A stretch of DNA of 7,132 nt, from the NCBI GenBank assembly GCA_021818045.1, contig JAKAFF010000072.1, positions 1-7,132 of the forward strand, read 5' to 3'. Shown here piece after piece: positions 1 through 5,798 of this stretch. The number at the start of each line of letters is the position of its first letter. Within the stretch, counting starts at the first letter, position 1. Position numbers and translations under genes: made by a program. The notes beneath the pieces were generated by a model, which did no database searches, was not told the origin of the DNA, and saw nothing but the letters and a program-made list of their open reading frames with translations. This DNA is from a bacterium (GTDB taxonomy: Bacteria; Chlamydiota; Chlamydiia; Chlamydiales; SM23-39).

Positions 1-1
1 C

Positions 2-1255
2 TTATTTAAAAAAGGGGGAATGAGCCTTTTGTATCTAGGAGTACACCCCAAAACAGGCGAACATGTCATCATTAAAGTACTCCTCCCGCAATATCTCAAG
101 AATAAGGAATTGCTTACGCGGTTAGTGAATGAGGCGCGCATTTTAGGGCTTGCCAATCACCCAAACATCGTCAAGTTTTACGATCTTGGACAATGGGAAA
201 ATGGCCTCTATATCGCTATGGAATATGTTCGCGGTGTTTCGCTGCGCCAATTTATTAAAAAAAATGTCCTCACCCACAAGCGAGCCCTCGAAATTGTTTT
301 GCAAGTAGCTTACGCTCTACTGCATCTTCATAGCCATGGAGTGATCCACCGCGATGTGAAGCCAGATAATATCTTATTAACAGAGTCGGGGGAAATTAAG
401 CTGGTCGATTACGGCATCTCTCAACTCGTCGAACCTGTGGAAGGGGAGCAAATCACGAAAAAGATGATGCGTATGGGCACCCCTTATTATATGAGCCCTG
501 AACAAATGCAAAAGCCATTCAAGGTCTCCTACGGGAGCGATATTTATTCTTTGGCAGTTGTCGCCTATGAATTGTATCTCGGACAACCGCGCTTTGGCGT
601 CGTCCAACCCTCCTTGCTTCCTCGAGGACTCAAGCGTATTATTGAAAAAGCTTTGCAGATAGATCCTGCGAAAAGATATGCGGATATCATCGACTTTATC
701 GCCGATATTACTGAATATTTCCGCACGTTGGATGCACCCAAAAAAGAGGAAGAAGAGGTCTCTGATGAGATTTTTGAACTGCTTGAAAATACGCGCTTAT
801 GGCTTTTGCCATCCCGCACTCCTCATTGGCCTGAATTGGAAGTCGGCATCGCGCTTCGCACCGGATCTATATTTGAAGGGCTGTATTTAGACTTTCTCTC
901 CTTTTCGCAAACCAAATACGTCATTCTTTGGGCAAGCGCTTTTCGAAGCGGCTTTGATTCGATGGCACGGTGCGCCCTGCTGCGTGGGATAGTCCGAGGC
1001 ACAAAGACCCATGCACAAAATGGCAAACAGCTGCTCCAGGAGATCAATCGCGCTCTTTGCGAAGATCCCATCAATGAGAAAATGAATTTGGCCCTCCTGA
1101 TCTTAGATGCGGGACTAGGACTTCTCTCCTATACGGCCTGTGGCGACCTTGTGACATCCCTATATTCTCTAAAAGCTGGGGATACAGCTCCCCGGGTACT
1201 GGAGGCACAAAACCCCCCCTTGGGATCCGCCCGTTGGCTGAGTGGATCTCGGTAG
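2..1255 (+). CDS. Ser/Thr protein kinase fused to degenerate SpoIIE-like phosphatase domain (5' partial, frameshifted near 3' end)
   Basis: Hanks-type (Pkn-like) Ser/Thr kinase, expected to phosphorylate proteins with ATP. The frame is open from base 2, and the codons before the ATG at 20 give LFKKGG, so that Met sits inside the glycine-rich loop (GGMSLLYLG) and is not the start; the true start lies left of the window. Numbering from that Met: ATP lysine K19, helix-C glutamate E38, catalytic loop HRDVKPDN 110-117, DYG in place of DFG 130-132, and SPE 159-161. All key kinase residues are present, so activity is likely. From about residue 258 (LLPSRTPHWPELEVG) the protein follows the SpoIIE/RsbU PP2C-type phosphatase fold, but the positions that normally carry metal-binding Asp differ (FEGLYLD, WASAF). 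At a run of seven C the frame changes and ends after nine non-homologous residues. No transmembrane segment is seen. Kinase call very sure; SpoIIE-like call fairly sure; substrate unknown. Confidence 0.9.
   Translation, partial: LFKKGGMSLLYLGVHPKTGEHVIIKVLLPQYLKNKELLTRLVNEARILGLANHPNIVKFYDLGQWENGLYIAMEYVRGVSLRQFIKKNVLTHKRALEIVLQVAYALLHLHSHGVIHRDVKPDNILLTESGEIKLVDYGISQLVEPVEGEQITKKMMRMGTPYYMSPEQMQKPFKVSYGSDIYSLAVVAYELYLGQPRFGVVQPSLLPRGLKRIIEKALQIDPAKRYADIIDFIADITEYFRTLDAPKKEEEEVSDEIFELLENTRLWLLPSRTPHWPELEVGIALRTGSIFEGLYLDFLSFSQTKYVILWASAFRSGFDSMARCALLRGIVRGTKTHAQNGKQLLQEINRALCEDPINEKMNLALLILDAGLGLLSYTACGDLVTSLYSLKAGDTAPRVLEAQNPPLGSARWLSGSR
1213..1219 (+). repeat. Homopolymeric C7 tract at the frameshift point
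   Basis: Seven consecutive C follow four A (ACAAAACCCCCCCTTGGG). In the upstream frame the tract encodes the end of Asn and Pro-Pro of the NPPLG motif. A C8 (or C5) version would join both halves of the SpoIIE-like domain; C7 leads to the TAG at 1253. Homopolymeric G/C tracts cause slipped-strand phase variation in many bacteria, including chlamydial pmp genes. Whether this one varies cannot be told from a single sequence. Confidence 0.85.
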
Positions 1256-1431
1256 AGGAGAATTGGGGGCCCTCGGATACCCTTGTTTTTGCTACCTCCT
1301 CCCTCGCGCCCGACGCAATGGTAGGTCAGCAGATCTTGCCCCCACAGCCCTTGGCGAGCGCCCTTTTGGGCTCTATCCCCTTGGCGGGCCCCCCTAAAGT
1401 GGGTGGGGTCTTGACGATTCGTCAGTCATAA
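1219..1431 (+). pseudogene. Out-of-frame 3' continuation of the kinase/SpoIIE-like gene
   Basis: After the C run, the -1 frame (equivalent to one missing C) reads LGIRPLAEWISVEENWGPSD and then TLVFATSSLA. This matches the usual SpoIIE/PP2C continuation, PLG followed by an acidic strand, then PGDTLVLYTDG. It ends at 1431 with VGGVLTIRQS, where family members usually have DD.TLLVLR followed by the end of the domain. The segment therefore completes the fold left unfinished by the upstream frame. The expected Asp residues (TDG and the final DD) are absent here too. A TTG at 1234 could formally start a 65-residue ORF, but there is no independent ribosome site or domain to support a separate gene. 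With one extra C the joined product would run from the left edge to 1431. Confidence 0.75.
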
Positions 1432-1480
1432 TTCGCTTATAATCAGATACTTGCATTTCTGTGCTATATTTAAATTTTTA

Positions 1481-1509
1481 TTTACTTATTAATCAAAATT
1501 AGATATAAT
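1481..1509 (+). promoter_or_regulatory. Sigma70-type promoter for the 1539/1922 gene pair
   Basis: A perfect -10 box TATAAT (1504-1509) lies 17 bases after a -35-like TTTACT (1481-1486, four of six consensus bases) in an AT-rich stretch. Transcription would begin near 1516, giving a leader of about 20 bases before the ATG at 1539. A second TATAAT at 1438-1443 lacks a well-placed -35: TTGACG at 1411 is 21 bases away. It may be an accessory site or chance. Confidence 0.6.
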
Positions 1510-1538
1510 AAAAGGACAAGGTAATTGGGATTATTAAT

Positions 1539-1910
1539 ATGACTGCGTTTAATAACTTATTAGAAGAGGTTTTTGAGAACCTGAATAATTTGGATCCAGT
1601 GCGGGTAGGGCAGCTGGTCAATGAGACGGCTCTTTTGATGGAGAACCTGCAAAAAATGGCTCTATCTCCCGATCCCAAAGTGAGAGAGGAGGCCAAAAAA
1701 GTGGCCCTAGATGCGAAAAGAAGTGTGGAGTTGCAATTAGACCGATTAGCGGAAGTGAGTGGGATTAATCCAGACGAGCTTATGAGAATGGCAGAGGATC
1801 CGCAATTTAAGATTGAAGCGGCAAAAGAGTTAGAAAGACTAGAGGGGGAGCTCGCCCAGCCGCGCCTTTCCAAAGTAGATGCTAAAAATATAAAAATAAA
1901 AATCCATTAA
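1539..1910 (+). CDS. Hypothetical small helical protein
   Basis: I do not recognise this 123-residue protein. It is rich in Glu, Lys, Leu and Ala, has no Cys or Trp, and shows no signal peptide or membrane segment, so a soluble cytoplasmic protein is likely. Long stretches have amphipathic helix character, roughly residues 3-15, 22-42, 45-72, 77-87 and 90-105. Charged and leucine spacing suggests a helical bundle or short coiled coil. The C-terminus is basic (VDAKNIKIKIH). The ATG at 1539 is preceded by a weak ribosome site, GGGA at 1527-1530, eight bases away, and by a good promoter. The stop TAA shares its last base with an ATG of the next gene's frame (TAATG), so the two genes are probably co-transcribed and perhaps translationally coupled. 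The continuous coding character and promoter support a real gene. Function unknown; a chaperone-like or regulatory role would be a guess. Confidence 0.75.
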   Translation: MTAFNNLLEEVFENLNNLDPVRVGQLVNETALLMENLQKMALSPDPKVREEAKKVALDAKRSVELQLDRLAEVSGINPDELMRMAEDPQFKIEAAKELERLEGELAQPRLSKVDAKNIKIKIH

Positions 1911-1911
1911 T

Positions 1912-1915
1912 GAGG
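1912..1915 (+). promoter_or_regulatory. Ribosome binding site choosing the ATG at 1922
   Basis: GAGG lies six bases before the ATG at 1922. The same frame also has an ATG at 1910, overlapping the stop of the previous gene, but that start has only the AT-rich end of the previous gene upstream. The GAGG site favours 1922 and a protein starting MSQFQPLTD. Confidence 0.6.
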
Positions 1916-1921
1916 TATAAA

Positions 1922-2302
1922 ATGTCGCAGTTTCAACCACTTACTGATTTGCAATGGCACTTGCTTGAGCCGCTTTTCCCAGTTCCTGTAAAAAGGGGAC
2001 GAGGCAAACCCCATACGCCATGGCGATGCGTCGTCAATGCAATTTTGTTTGTACTTGTGTCTGGAGGTAAATGGGATTCATTGCCAAAAGAGGCTACATT
2101 TTCTTCAAAATCTGCGGCCCATCGTTGGTATAAAGCGTGGAGAGCCAGCGGCCTTTTAGACCAAATTTTGGGTAAATTACGCGAATTTTCTGCGATGGCA
2201 GCGGGATTGACCTTTCCGAAGCACCGCAATCGGACCCCCAAGCCGATCGTACCGCAACAAGCGGCAGTAGAGTCGCAACCAGTTTTGCACACCCACCTGT
2301 AA
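1922..2302 (+). CDS. Orphan IS5-type transposase N-terminal domain protein (DUF4096-like)
   Basis: This 126-residue protein resembles the N-terminal helical domain of IS4/IS5-family transposases (DUF4096). It shows the opening LTDLQWHLLEPLFP, a basic RGRGKPHTPW stretch, the core VNAILFVLVSGGKWDSLPKE, and the aromatic helix HRWYKAWRASGLLDQIL. In insertion sequences this part contributes to DNA binding and is followed by the DDE catalytic region, in some IS5 subgroups through a programmed frameshift into a second ORF. Here nothing catalytic follows: after about residue 95 the tail is unrelated and rich in Pro, Gln and Ala, and clpX on the other strand ends 33 bases downstream. No flanking terminal repeats were seen. 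It may be an IS remnant or a domesticated DNA-binding protein. Close packing behind the 1539 gene argues for an expressed gene. A start at 1910 would add four residues. Confidence 0.75.
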   Translation: MSQFQPLTDLQWHLLEPLFPVPVKRGRGKPHTPWRCVVNAILFVLVSGGKWDSLPKEATFSSKSAAHRWYKAWRASGLLDQILGKLREFSAMAAGLTFPKHRNRTPKPIVPQQAAVESQPVLHTHL

Positions 2303-2338
2303 TAGAGGGTGTGTTACCAGTTCCTTCCTCCCCCTCTA
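2287..2338. terminator. Overlapping inverted repeats between convergent genes (possible bidirectional termination region)
   Basis: CACACCC (2288-2294) pairs with GGGTGTG (2307-2313), a perfect 7-bp stem with a 12-base loop overlapping the end of the plus-strand gene. TAGAGGG (2303-2309) pairs with CCCTCTA (2332-2338), another 7-bp stem that includes the clpX stop codon. The two stems share bases and are mutually exclusive. Neither is followed by a T run, so this is not a classical intrinsic terminator. Location between convergent genes is the main argument. Confidence 0.35.
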
Positions 2339-3562
2339 GGCCGTCCGATCTCGGACCACTCTTGGGGGAGTTTTTTCTATCACCGCATCTGCGTCGACAA
2401 TAATCTCTTGGATCGTGGGATCAGAGGGCACTTCAAACATGAGATCGCGCAATAGGTTTTCGGCAATCATGCGCAAAGCTCTGGCGCCAGTTCCCGTCTC
2501 TTTGGCTCGAGCGGCCATTGCGTGTAGAGCCTCTTCTGTGAAGGTGAGTTTCACATTTTCTTCTGCAAAGAGATGAATGTATTGCTTGATGATCGCATTT
2601 TTGGGTTTCACGAGGATATCGACCAAATCTTGCGTGCTCAGCTCATTGCAATTGGCAATGCTATTGAATCTGCCTACAAATTCGGGGATCATGCCAAAGG
2701 AGATCAAATCTTCGGGCTCCACTTTGGATAAAAGATAATTTGTCTCTTGAGTGTCGATCTCTTTTTTAGTTGCGTCGAAGCCAATGGTGCTTTTGCCAAG
2801 TCTTTTGGCAATGAGCTTATCGAGATGGACAAAGGCGCCGCCTACGATAAAGAGGATATTTTGCGTATTGACTTTGATGTATTCTTGATTCGGGTGCTTG
2901 CGTCCCCCTTTTGGAGGTACGTTTGCAACAGTGCCCTCTACGATTTTGAGTAGAGCTTGCTGCACTCCCTCTCCTGATACGTCGCGAGTGATCGAGACAT
3001 TGGAAGTGGTTTTTCGGATCTTATCGATCTCATCGACATAAATAATGCCATGCTCGGCTTTAGCGACATCGTAGTCTGCGGCTTGTAAAAGGCGCAAGAT
3101 GATGTTCTCCACATCTTCGCCCACATAACCCGCTTCCGTCAATGTGGTCGCATCGGAGATAGCGAAGGGGACGTCGAGAATCGTGGCAAGCGTCCGTGCA
3201 ATCAGCGTTTTGCCAGAACCGGTAGGTCCAATGAGCATGACGTTGGATTTGCTATATTCGATTTCCGATTGCTTCGCGAGCGAGCGGATCCTTTTATAGT
3301 GATTGTAGACGGCAACCGAAATGGTCCTTTTCGCATTTTCTTGCCCAATGATATATTCGTCGAGATGTGCTTTGATCTCTTTGGGCTTGAGCAACTTCAT
3401 CTCATAATTAACCGCTTTTTTTTGCACAATATCGACGCAAAGCCCGACGCATTTATCGCAAATGTATGCATTGGGCCCTGAAATGAGTTTTTCGACGATA
3501 TCTTCTGTTCTTCCGCAAAACGAGCAGCTGGCAACTTCATTAGGGGGTTTTTTATGGCTCAT
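2336..3562 (-). CDS. clpX: ATP-dependent Clp protease ATP-binding subunit ClpX
   Basis: ClpX is the hexameric AAA+ unfoldase that recognises tagged or misfolded proteins and feeds them into ClpP in the cytoplasm. At 408 residues it is of normal family length. An N-terminal zinc-binding domain carries Cys13, Cys16, Cys35 and Cys38. Walker A is GPTGSGKT 112-119, the pore-1 loop is GYVG 145-148, and Walker B is IIYVDEID 173-180. The RKH loop is at 221-223, the ClpP-docking IGF tripeptide at 260-262, and the sensor-2 arginine of GTGAR near 361. All key motifs are intact. Its ATG overlaps the clpP stop by four bases (ATGA) and has no strong ribosome site of its own, so translation is probably coupled to clpP. 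The gene ends convergently, 33 bases from the plus-strand orphan transposase-domain gene. Identification is secure. Confidence 0.98.
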   Translation of the reverse strand: MSHKKPPNEVASCSFCGRTEDIVEKLISGPNAYICDKCVGLCVDIVQKKAVNYEMKLLKPKEIKAHLDEYIIGQENAKRTISVAVYNHYKRIRSLAKQSEIEYSKSNVMLIGPTGSGKTLIARTLATILDVPFAISDATTLTEAGYVGEDVENIILRLLQAADYDVAKAEHGIIYVDEIDKIRKTTSNVSITRDVSGEGVQQALLKIVEGTVANVPPKGGRKHPNQEYIKVNTQNILFIVGGAFVHLDKLIAKRLGKSTIGFDATKKEIDTQETNYLLSKVEPEDLISFGMIPEFVGRFNSIANCNELSTQDLVDILVKPKNAIIKQYIHLFAEENVKLTFTEEALHAMAARAKETGTGARALRMIAENLLRDLMFEVPSDPTIQEIIVDADAVIEKTPPRVVRDRTA

Positions 3563-4194
3563 ACGGTGGCTTGCATTTCAGTGGGTCTTGGTTGGGAAGG
3601 GCCGCCGATTGGAGTAGAGGGTTTTGCGATATGGTCCACAATTCCATACTTGAGGGCAGCTTCCGGATCCATGTGGAAGTCTCGTTCAGAGTCTTCGACG
3701 ATTTGTTGAAGAGGTTGTCCTGTAAAGCGGGAGAGCAAAGACGAGGTGATCTTTTTGAGCTCTAAAATTTCTTTGGCCTGCAATTCAATATCTGCAGATG
3801 TCCCCATGACGCCGCCATAAGGCTGGTGGATCATGACGCGGCTATGAGGCAGGGCGAAGCGCTTGCCTTTTGTCCCCGCGGCTAAGAGCAAAGCTGCCAT
3901 AGAGGAGGCTTGTCCAATGCAGTAGGTGTTGATATCGCACCCCAAAAAGAGCATGGTATCTAAGATTGCAAGTCCTGCGGTGATTTGGCCGCCATTTGAG
4001 TTGATGTATAAATTGATGTCTTTTTTCGGATCTTCCATTTTTAAAAAGAGCAGTTGGGCCACGATGATATTGGCCACTTCATCAGTGATAGCCATTCCTA
4101 GAAAGATAATTCGATCCTTCAAAAGGCGGGAAAATATGTCCATGGAGCGCTCTCCGCGCCCTGTATCTTCGATGACGTAGGGGGTTAAAGACAT
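3559..4194 (-). CDS. clpP: ATP-dependent Clp protease proteolytic subunit ClpP (ClpP2-like)
   Basis: ClpP is the serine peptidase that forms the tetradecameric chamber used by ClpX. The 211-residue protein carries the catalytic triad Ser98 (in GQASSMAA), His123 (in MIHQP) and Asp172 (in SERDF). The N-terminus (PYVIEDTGRGERSMDI) and the proline-rich C-terminal tail resemble the chlamydial ClpP2 encoded next to clpX; chlamydiae also carry a second clpP elsewhere. Unusual is NSNGG at 65-69 where most ClpP have NSPGG, a change in the substrate-binding strand region. SMAA replaces the common SMGA after the catalytic Ser. Start: ATG at 4194 with GAGG five bases upstream. The gene sits 52 bases after tig and overlaps clpX by four bases. 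A separate promoter in the tig-clpP gap could let clpP-clpX be expressed apart from tig. Confidence 0.97.
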   Translation of the reverse strand: MSLTPYVIEDTGRGERSMDIFSRLLKDRIIFLGMAITDEVANIIVAQLLFLKMEDPKKDINLYINSNGGQITAGLAILDTMLFLGCDINTYCIGQASSMAALLLAAGTKGKRFALPHSRVMIHQPYGGVMGTSADIELQAKEILELKKITSSLLSRFTGQPLQQIVEDSERDFHMDPEAALKYGIVDHIAKPSTPIGGPSQPRPTEMQATV

Positions 4195-4220
4195 TGCGAC
4201 CTCACAGTTCGTACTTCTAC

Positions 4221-4250
4221 TTTATAGATGCCCTGGAGCTCTATTTTCAA
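4221..4250 (-). promoter_or_regulatory. Internal promoter for clpP-clpX, overlapping the tig stop codon
   Basis: On the minus strand TTGAAA (4250-4245) is followed after 18 bases by TATAAA (4226-4221); each hexamer matches the sigma70 consensus at five of six positions. The -35 box overlaps the TGA of tig. Transcription would begin near 4214, about 20 bases before the clpP ATG. No hairpin terminator is visible in the gap, so readthrough from tig remains likely. No heat-shock CIRCE-type inverted repeat was seen. Confidence 0.55.
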
Positions 4251-5569
4251 GTTTTTTGATGTTTTAGAATAAAGTCTTGTGCTTTTACGAGCATCACTTT
4301 GGACAAAGCCAAGGCATAGGCCTCTTGGGGCAAGGAGGCCGCATCGGGGCGGGTCCCATGAGAGCTATAAAGGTTGATCGCTTCTTGTTGAACTTCTAAA
4401 CGGGTGATGGGAATTTTTTGCTGATCGACGAGGTTGCGAGAAAGATAAAAGACTCGAACTGCCTCGCTGGCATCGGCAATCACTTGATCTTCCACAGATT
4501 TTCGCTCTTCTTGGGACATTTTGTCCCATTGCGATTTGAATCTTGCATCTTGCAATCGCTCCGTCATGCGGTGTTTTTTTTCTGTCTCAATTAAAGATCG
4601 GGGCAATTCGAAGGGGTACAAGCGGGCTAAAAATTCATTGACCTGCTCGCGCATCTGTGTGGCGACTTTGTCGCTTGCTTGTTGATCCAAAAGTTGAAAA
4701 ATCGATTGGCGCATTTGTGCGATGTCGCTTGCCCCTACCTGAGTGGCAAAGTGGTCGTTTAATTCGGGGAGCGTCGCTTCTTCGACTTTCCAGATCTTCA
4801 GGCGCACCTGTTTAGGTTTAAACTCTTTTTTTTCCTCTTCGCTGGCCGTATCGTCGGGCTCGCTAATCCCCTCTAAAAGATCGCCTGATTTTGCGCCCAA
4901 AACAAGTTTTTGCATCCAGGCTGCCATCCGCTCTTTGGAGACCTCAAATCGGATATGGTGAAATACCTGTTGCACCTGCTCGCCCTCGACAGTATCGAGA
5001 TCGATCATGATGTAATCGCCCTCTTGGATGGGGCGCTCTTCGATGGCTTTCCATTGGGCATAGAAAAAGCGCATCTGACGGATGGCCTCATCTATCTGTT
5101 TCTCGCCGACTTCTGCTTTTGTGACGGGCTTTGCTTCAAATAGGCTGGGATCGATGGTAGGCACCGATGGTTCGGTTTCGAAGGTGAACAGCAGTTTTGC
5201 GCCGGCATCTGTCTCTTCTTGGAGGTCAAAAGAGACCGGGGAGTTGCGATTTAACACAGGGACGCGGGCGAGCTCTTGGGCAGCGGCGAAGGAGAGGTCC
5301 GCCAGGGCTTTGTGCCGCTCTTTTTCGACGTCTGGTGCATATTTTTTTAAGATGATCGCATCGGGTGCGCGCCCTTTTCTAAAACCTGGAATGGAGACTT
5401 CTTTACCGATTGTTTTGATCGCCTTTTGTTTGGCTTTATTGCCCATTTCCGGAAGAGTCCGGACCGTCATTTCGATGCGGCAAGCAGGTTTTCGATGGAT
5501 ATGGATCTGGACCTTATCATTGGCCAGTTCTTGGTGGTCTGTGGCGGGATCGTGGGTAACTTGAGACAC
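4247..5569 (-). CDS. tig: Trigger factor (ribosome-associated chaperone and peptidyl-prolyl isomerase)
   Basis: Trigger factor binds the ribosome near the exit tunnel and shields nascent chains. The 440-residue protein has the three family regions. The N-terminal ribosome-binding domain carries the signature GFRKGRAP at 62-69. A FKBP-like PPIase domain spans about 160-270 and begins EGDYIMIDLD. The long helical C-terminal chaperone domain starts near TLPELNDHF. The PPIase part is divergent: conserved aromatic positions of the E. coli active site (IDF, PGFEDGI) appear as IDL and WMQKLV, and an acidic insert (about 233-250) is present. Prolyl isomerase activity may be weak or lost, as seems common in chlamydial versions. 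The start is a GTG at 5569 with GGAG six bases upstream. It lies 25 bases after tRNA-Gly and upstream of clpP-clpX, an order typical of chlamydiae and many other bacteria. Confidence 0.96.
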   Translation of the reverse strand: MSQVTHDPATDHQELANDKVQIHIHRKPACRIEMTVRTLPEMGNKAKQKAIKTIGKEVSIPGFRKGRAPDAIILKKYAPDVEKERHKALADLSFAAAQELARVPVLNRNSPVSFDLQEETDAGAKLLFTFETEPSVPTIDPSLFEAKPVTKAEVGEKQIDEAIRQMRFFYAQWKAIEERPIQEGDYIMIDLDTVEGEQVQQVFHHIRFEVSKERMAAWMQKLVLGAKSGDLLEGISEPDDTASEEEKKEFKPKQVRLKIWKVEEATLPELNDHFATQVGASDIAQMRQSIFQLLDQQASDKVATQMREQVNEFLARLYPFELPRSLIETEKKHRMTERLQDARFKSQWDKMSQEERKSVEDQVIADASEAVRVFYLSRNLVDQQKIPITRLEVQQEAINLYSSHGTRPDAASLPQEAYALALSKVMLVKAQDFILKHQKT

Positions 5570-5575
5570 TCTACA

Positions 5576-5579
5576 CTCC
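5576..5579 (-). promoter_or_regulatory. Ribosome binding site supporting the GTG start of tig
   Basis: GGAG on the minus strand is followed after six bases by GTG at 5569. The next Met codon in frame (residue 34) would cut into the ribosome-binding domain, so GTG is the preferred start. Confidence 0.75.
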
Positions 5580-5594
5580 GGAACGGTTATGGAT

Positions 5595-5666
5595 AGCGGG
5601 CGAAGAGGTTCGAACTCTCGACCCTCACGTTGGCAACGTGATGCTCTACCACTGAGCTACGCCCGC
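5595..5666 (-). tRNA. tRNA-Gly (anticodon GCC)
   Basis: A 72-base cloverleaf can be drawn in full. The acceptor stem GCGGGCG pairs with CGCCCGC. The D-arm is GCTC/GAGC, and the anticodon stem TCACG/CGTGA encloses the loop TTGCCAA with GCC at 5634-5632. The variable loop has five bases, and the T-arm GAGAG/CTCTT has loop TTCGAAC. The discriminator base is U, as is usual for bacterial tRNA-Gly. CCA is not encoded and must be added after transcription. It decodes GGC and GGU. It lies directly upstream of tig on the same strand, so the two may share a transcript that is processed to release the tRNA. Confidence 0.98.
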
Positions 5667-5679
5667 GTCAAAGGCTACA

Positions 5680-5739
5680 ACTATAAGGTAGCGGGATTTT
5701 TTTGAGCAAGAGAAACTTGGATTTTTTGCATTATTTTTT
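5680..5739 (-). promoter_or_regulatory. Promoter with upstream A-tracts for tRNA-Gly and the tig operon
   Basis: On the minus strand TTGCTC (5709-5704) and TATAGT (5685-5680) are 18 bases apart, and the tRNA 5' end follows 13 bases after the -10 box. Upstream are runs of six A at 5739-5734 and 5727-5722, resembling an UP element or bent DNA; a further A7 run lies in the spacer (5703-5697). This is the expected architecture for a strongly expressed stable-RNA promoter. No other promoter for tig is evident in the 25 bases between tRNA and tig. Confidence 0.6.
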
Positions 5740-5750
5740 GAGGTTGTTTC

Positions 5751-5778
5751 GGTATGCCGAGAAATTTTTCGGGCATCC
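5751..5778 (-). terminator. Hairpin downstream of the autotransporter gene (possible terminator)
   Basis: GG(T)ATGCC at 5751-5758 pairs with GGCATCC at 5772-5778, a 7-bp stem with one bulged base. It starts about 20 bases after the TAG of the autotransporter gene on the minus strand. The sequence that follows in that direction is A-rich rather than T-rich, so intrinsic termination is unproven. It separates this gene from the tRNA promoter. Confidence 0.35.
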
Positions 5779-5798
5779 AAACGGATACTGGTAGAGCG

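Noticed and set aside
1411..1425. Inverted repeat TGACGA-T-TCGTCA as terminator of the kinase gene
   Set aside because: The stem is short with a tiny loop, lies within the restored coding frame and is not followed by a T run.
1234..1431. Separate 65-residue gene starting at TTG
   Set aside because: Its sequence continues the SpoIIE-like domain of the kinase gene in another frame, and there is no own ribosome site. Treated as the frameshifted 3' part.
1910..2302. Active two-ORF IS5-type insertion sequence
   Set aside because: No second ORF with DDE residues, no terminal inverted repeats and no space before clpX.
2343..2356. Palindrome GTCCGATCTCGGAC as an operator
   Set aside because: It lies within the last codons of clpX, far from any promoter; probably chance from coding sequence.
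2357..2377. ACTC/GAGT stem plus T6 as a plus-strand intrinsic terminator
   Set aside because: The stem has only four base pairs and lies inside the clpX coding end; too weak to call.
5082..5564. 160-residue ORF on the plus strand opposite tig
   Set aside because: It is antisense to a conserved gene, has Ser/Ala-rich shadow composition, and shows no domain or ribosome site.
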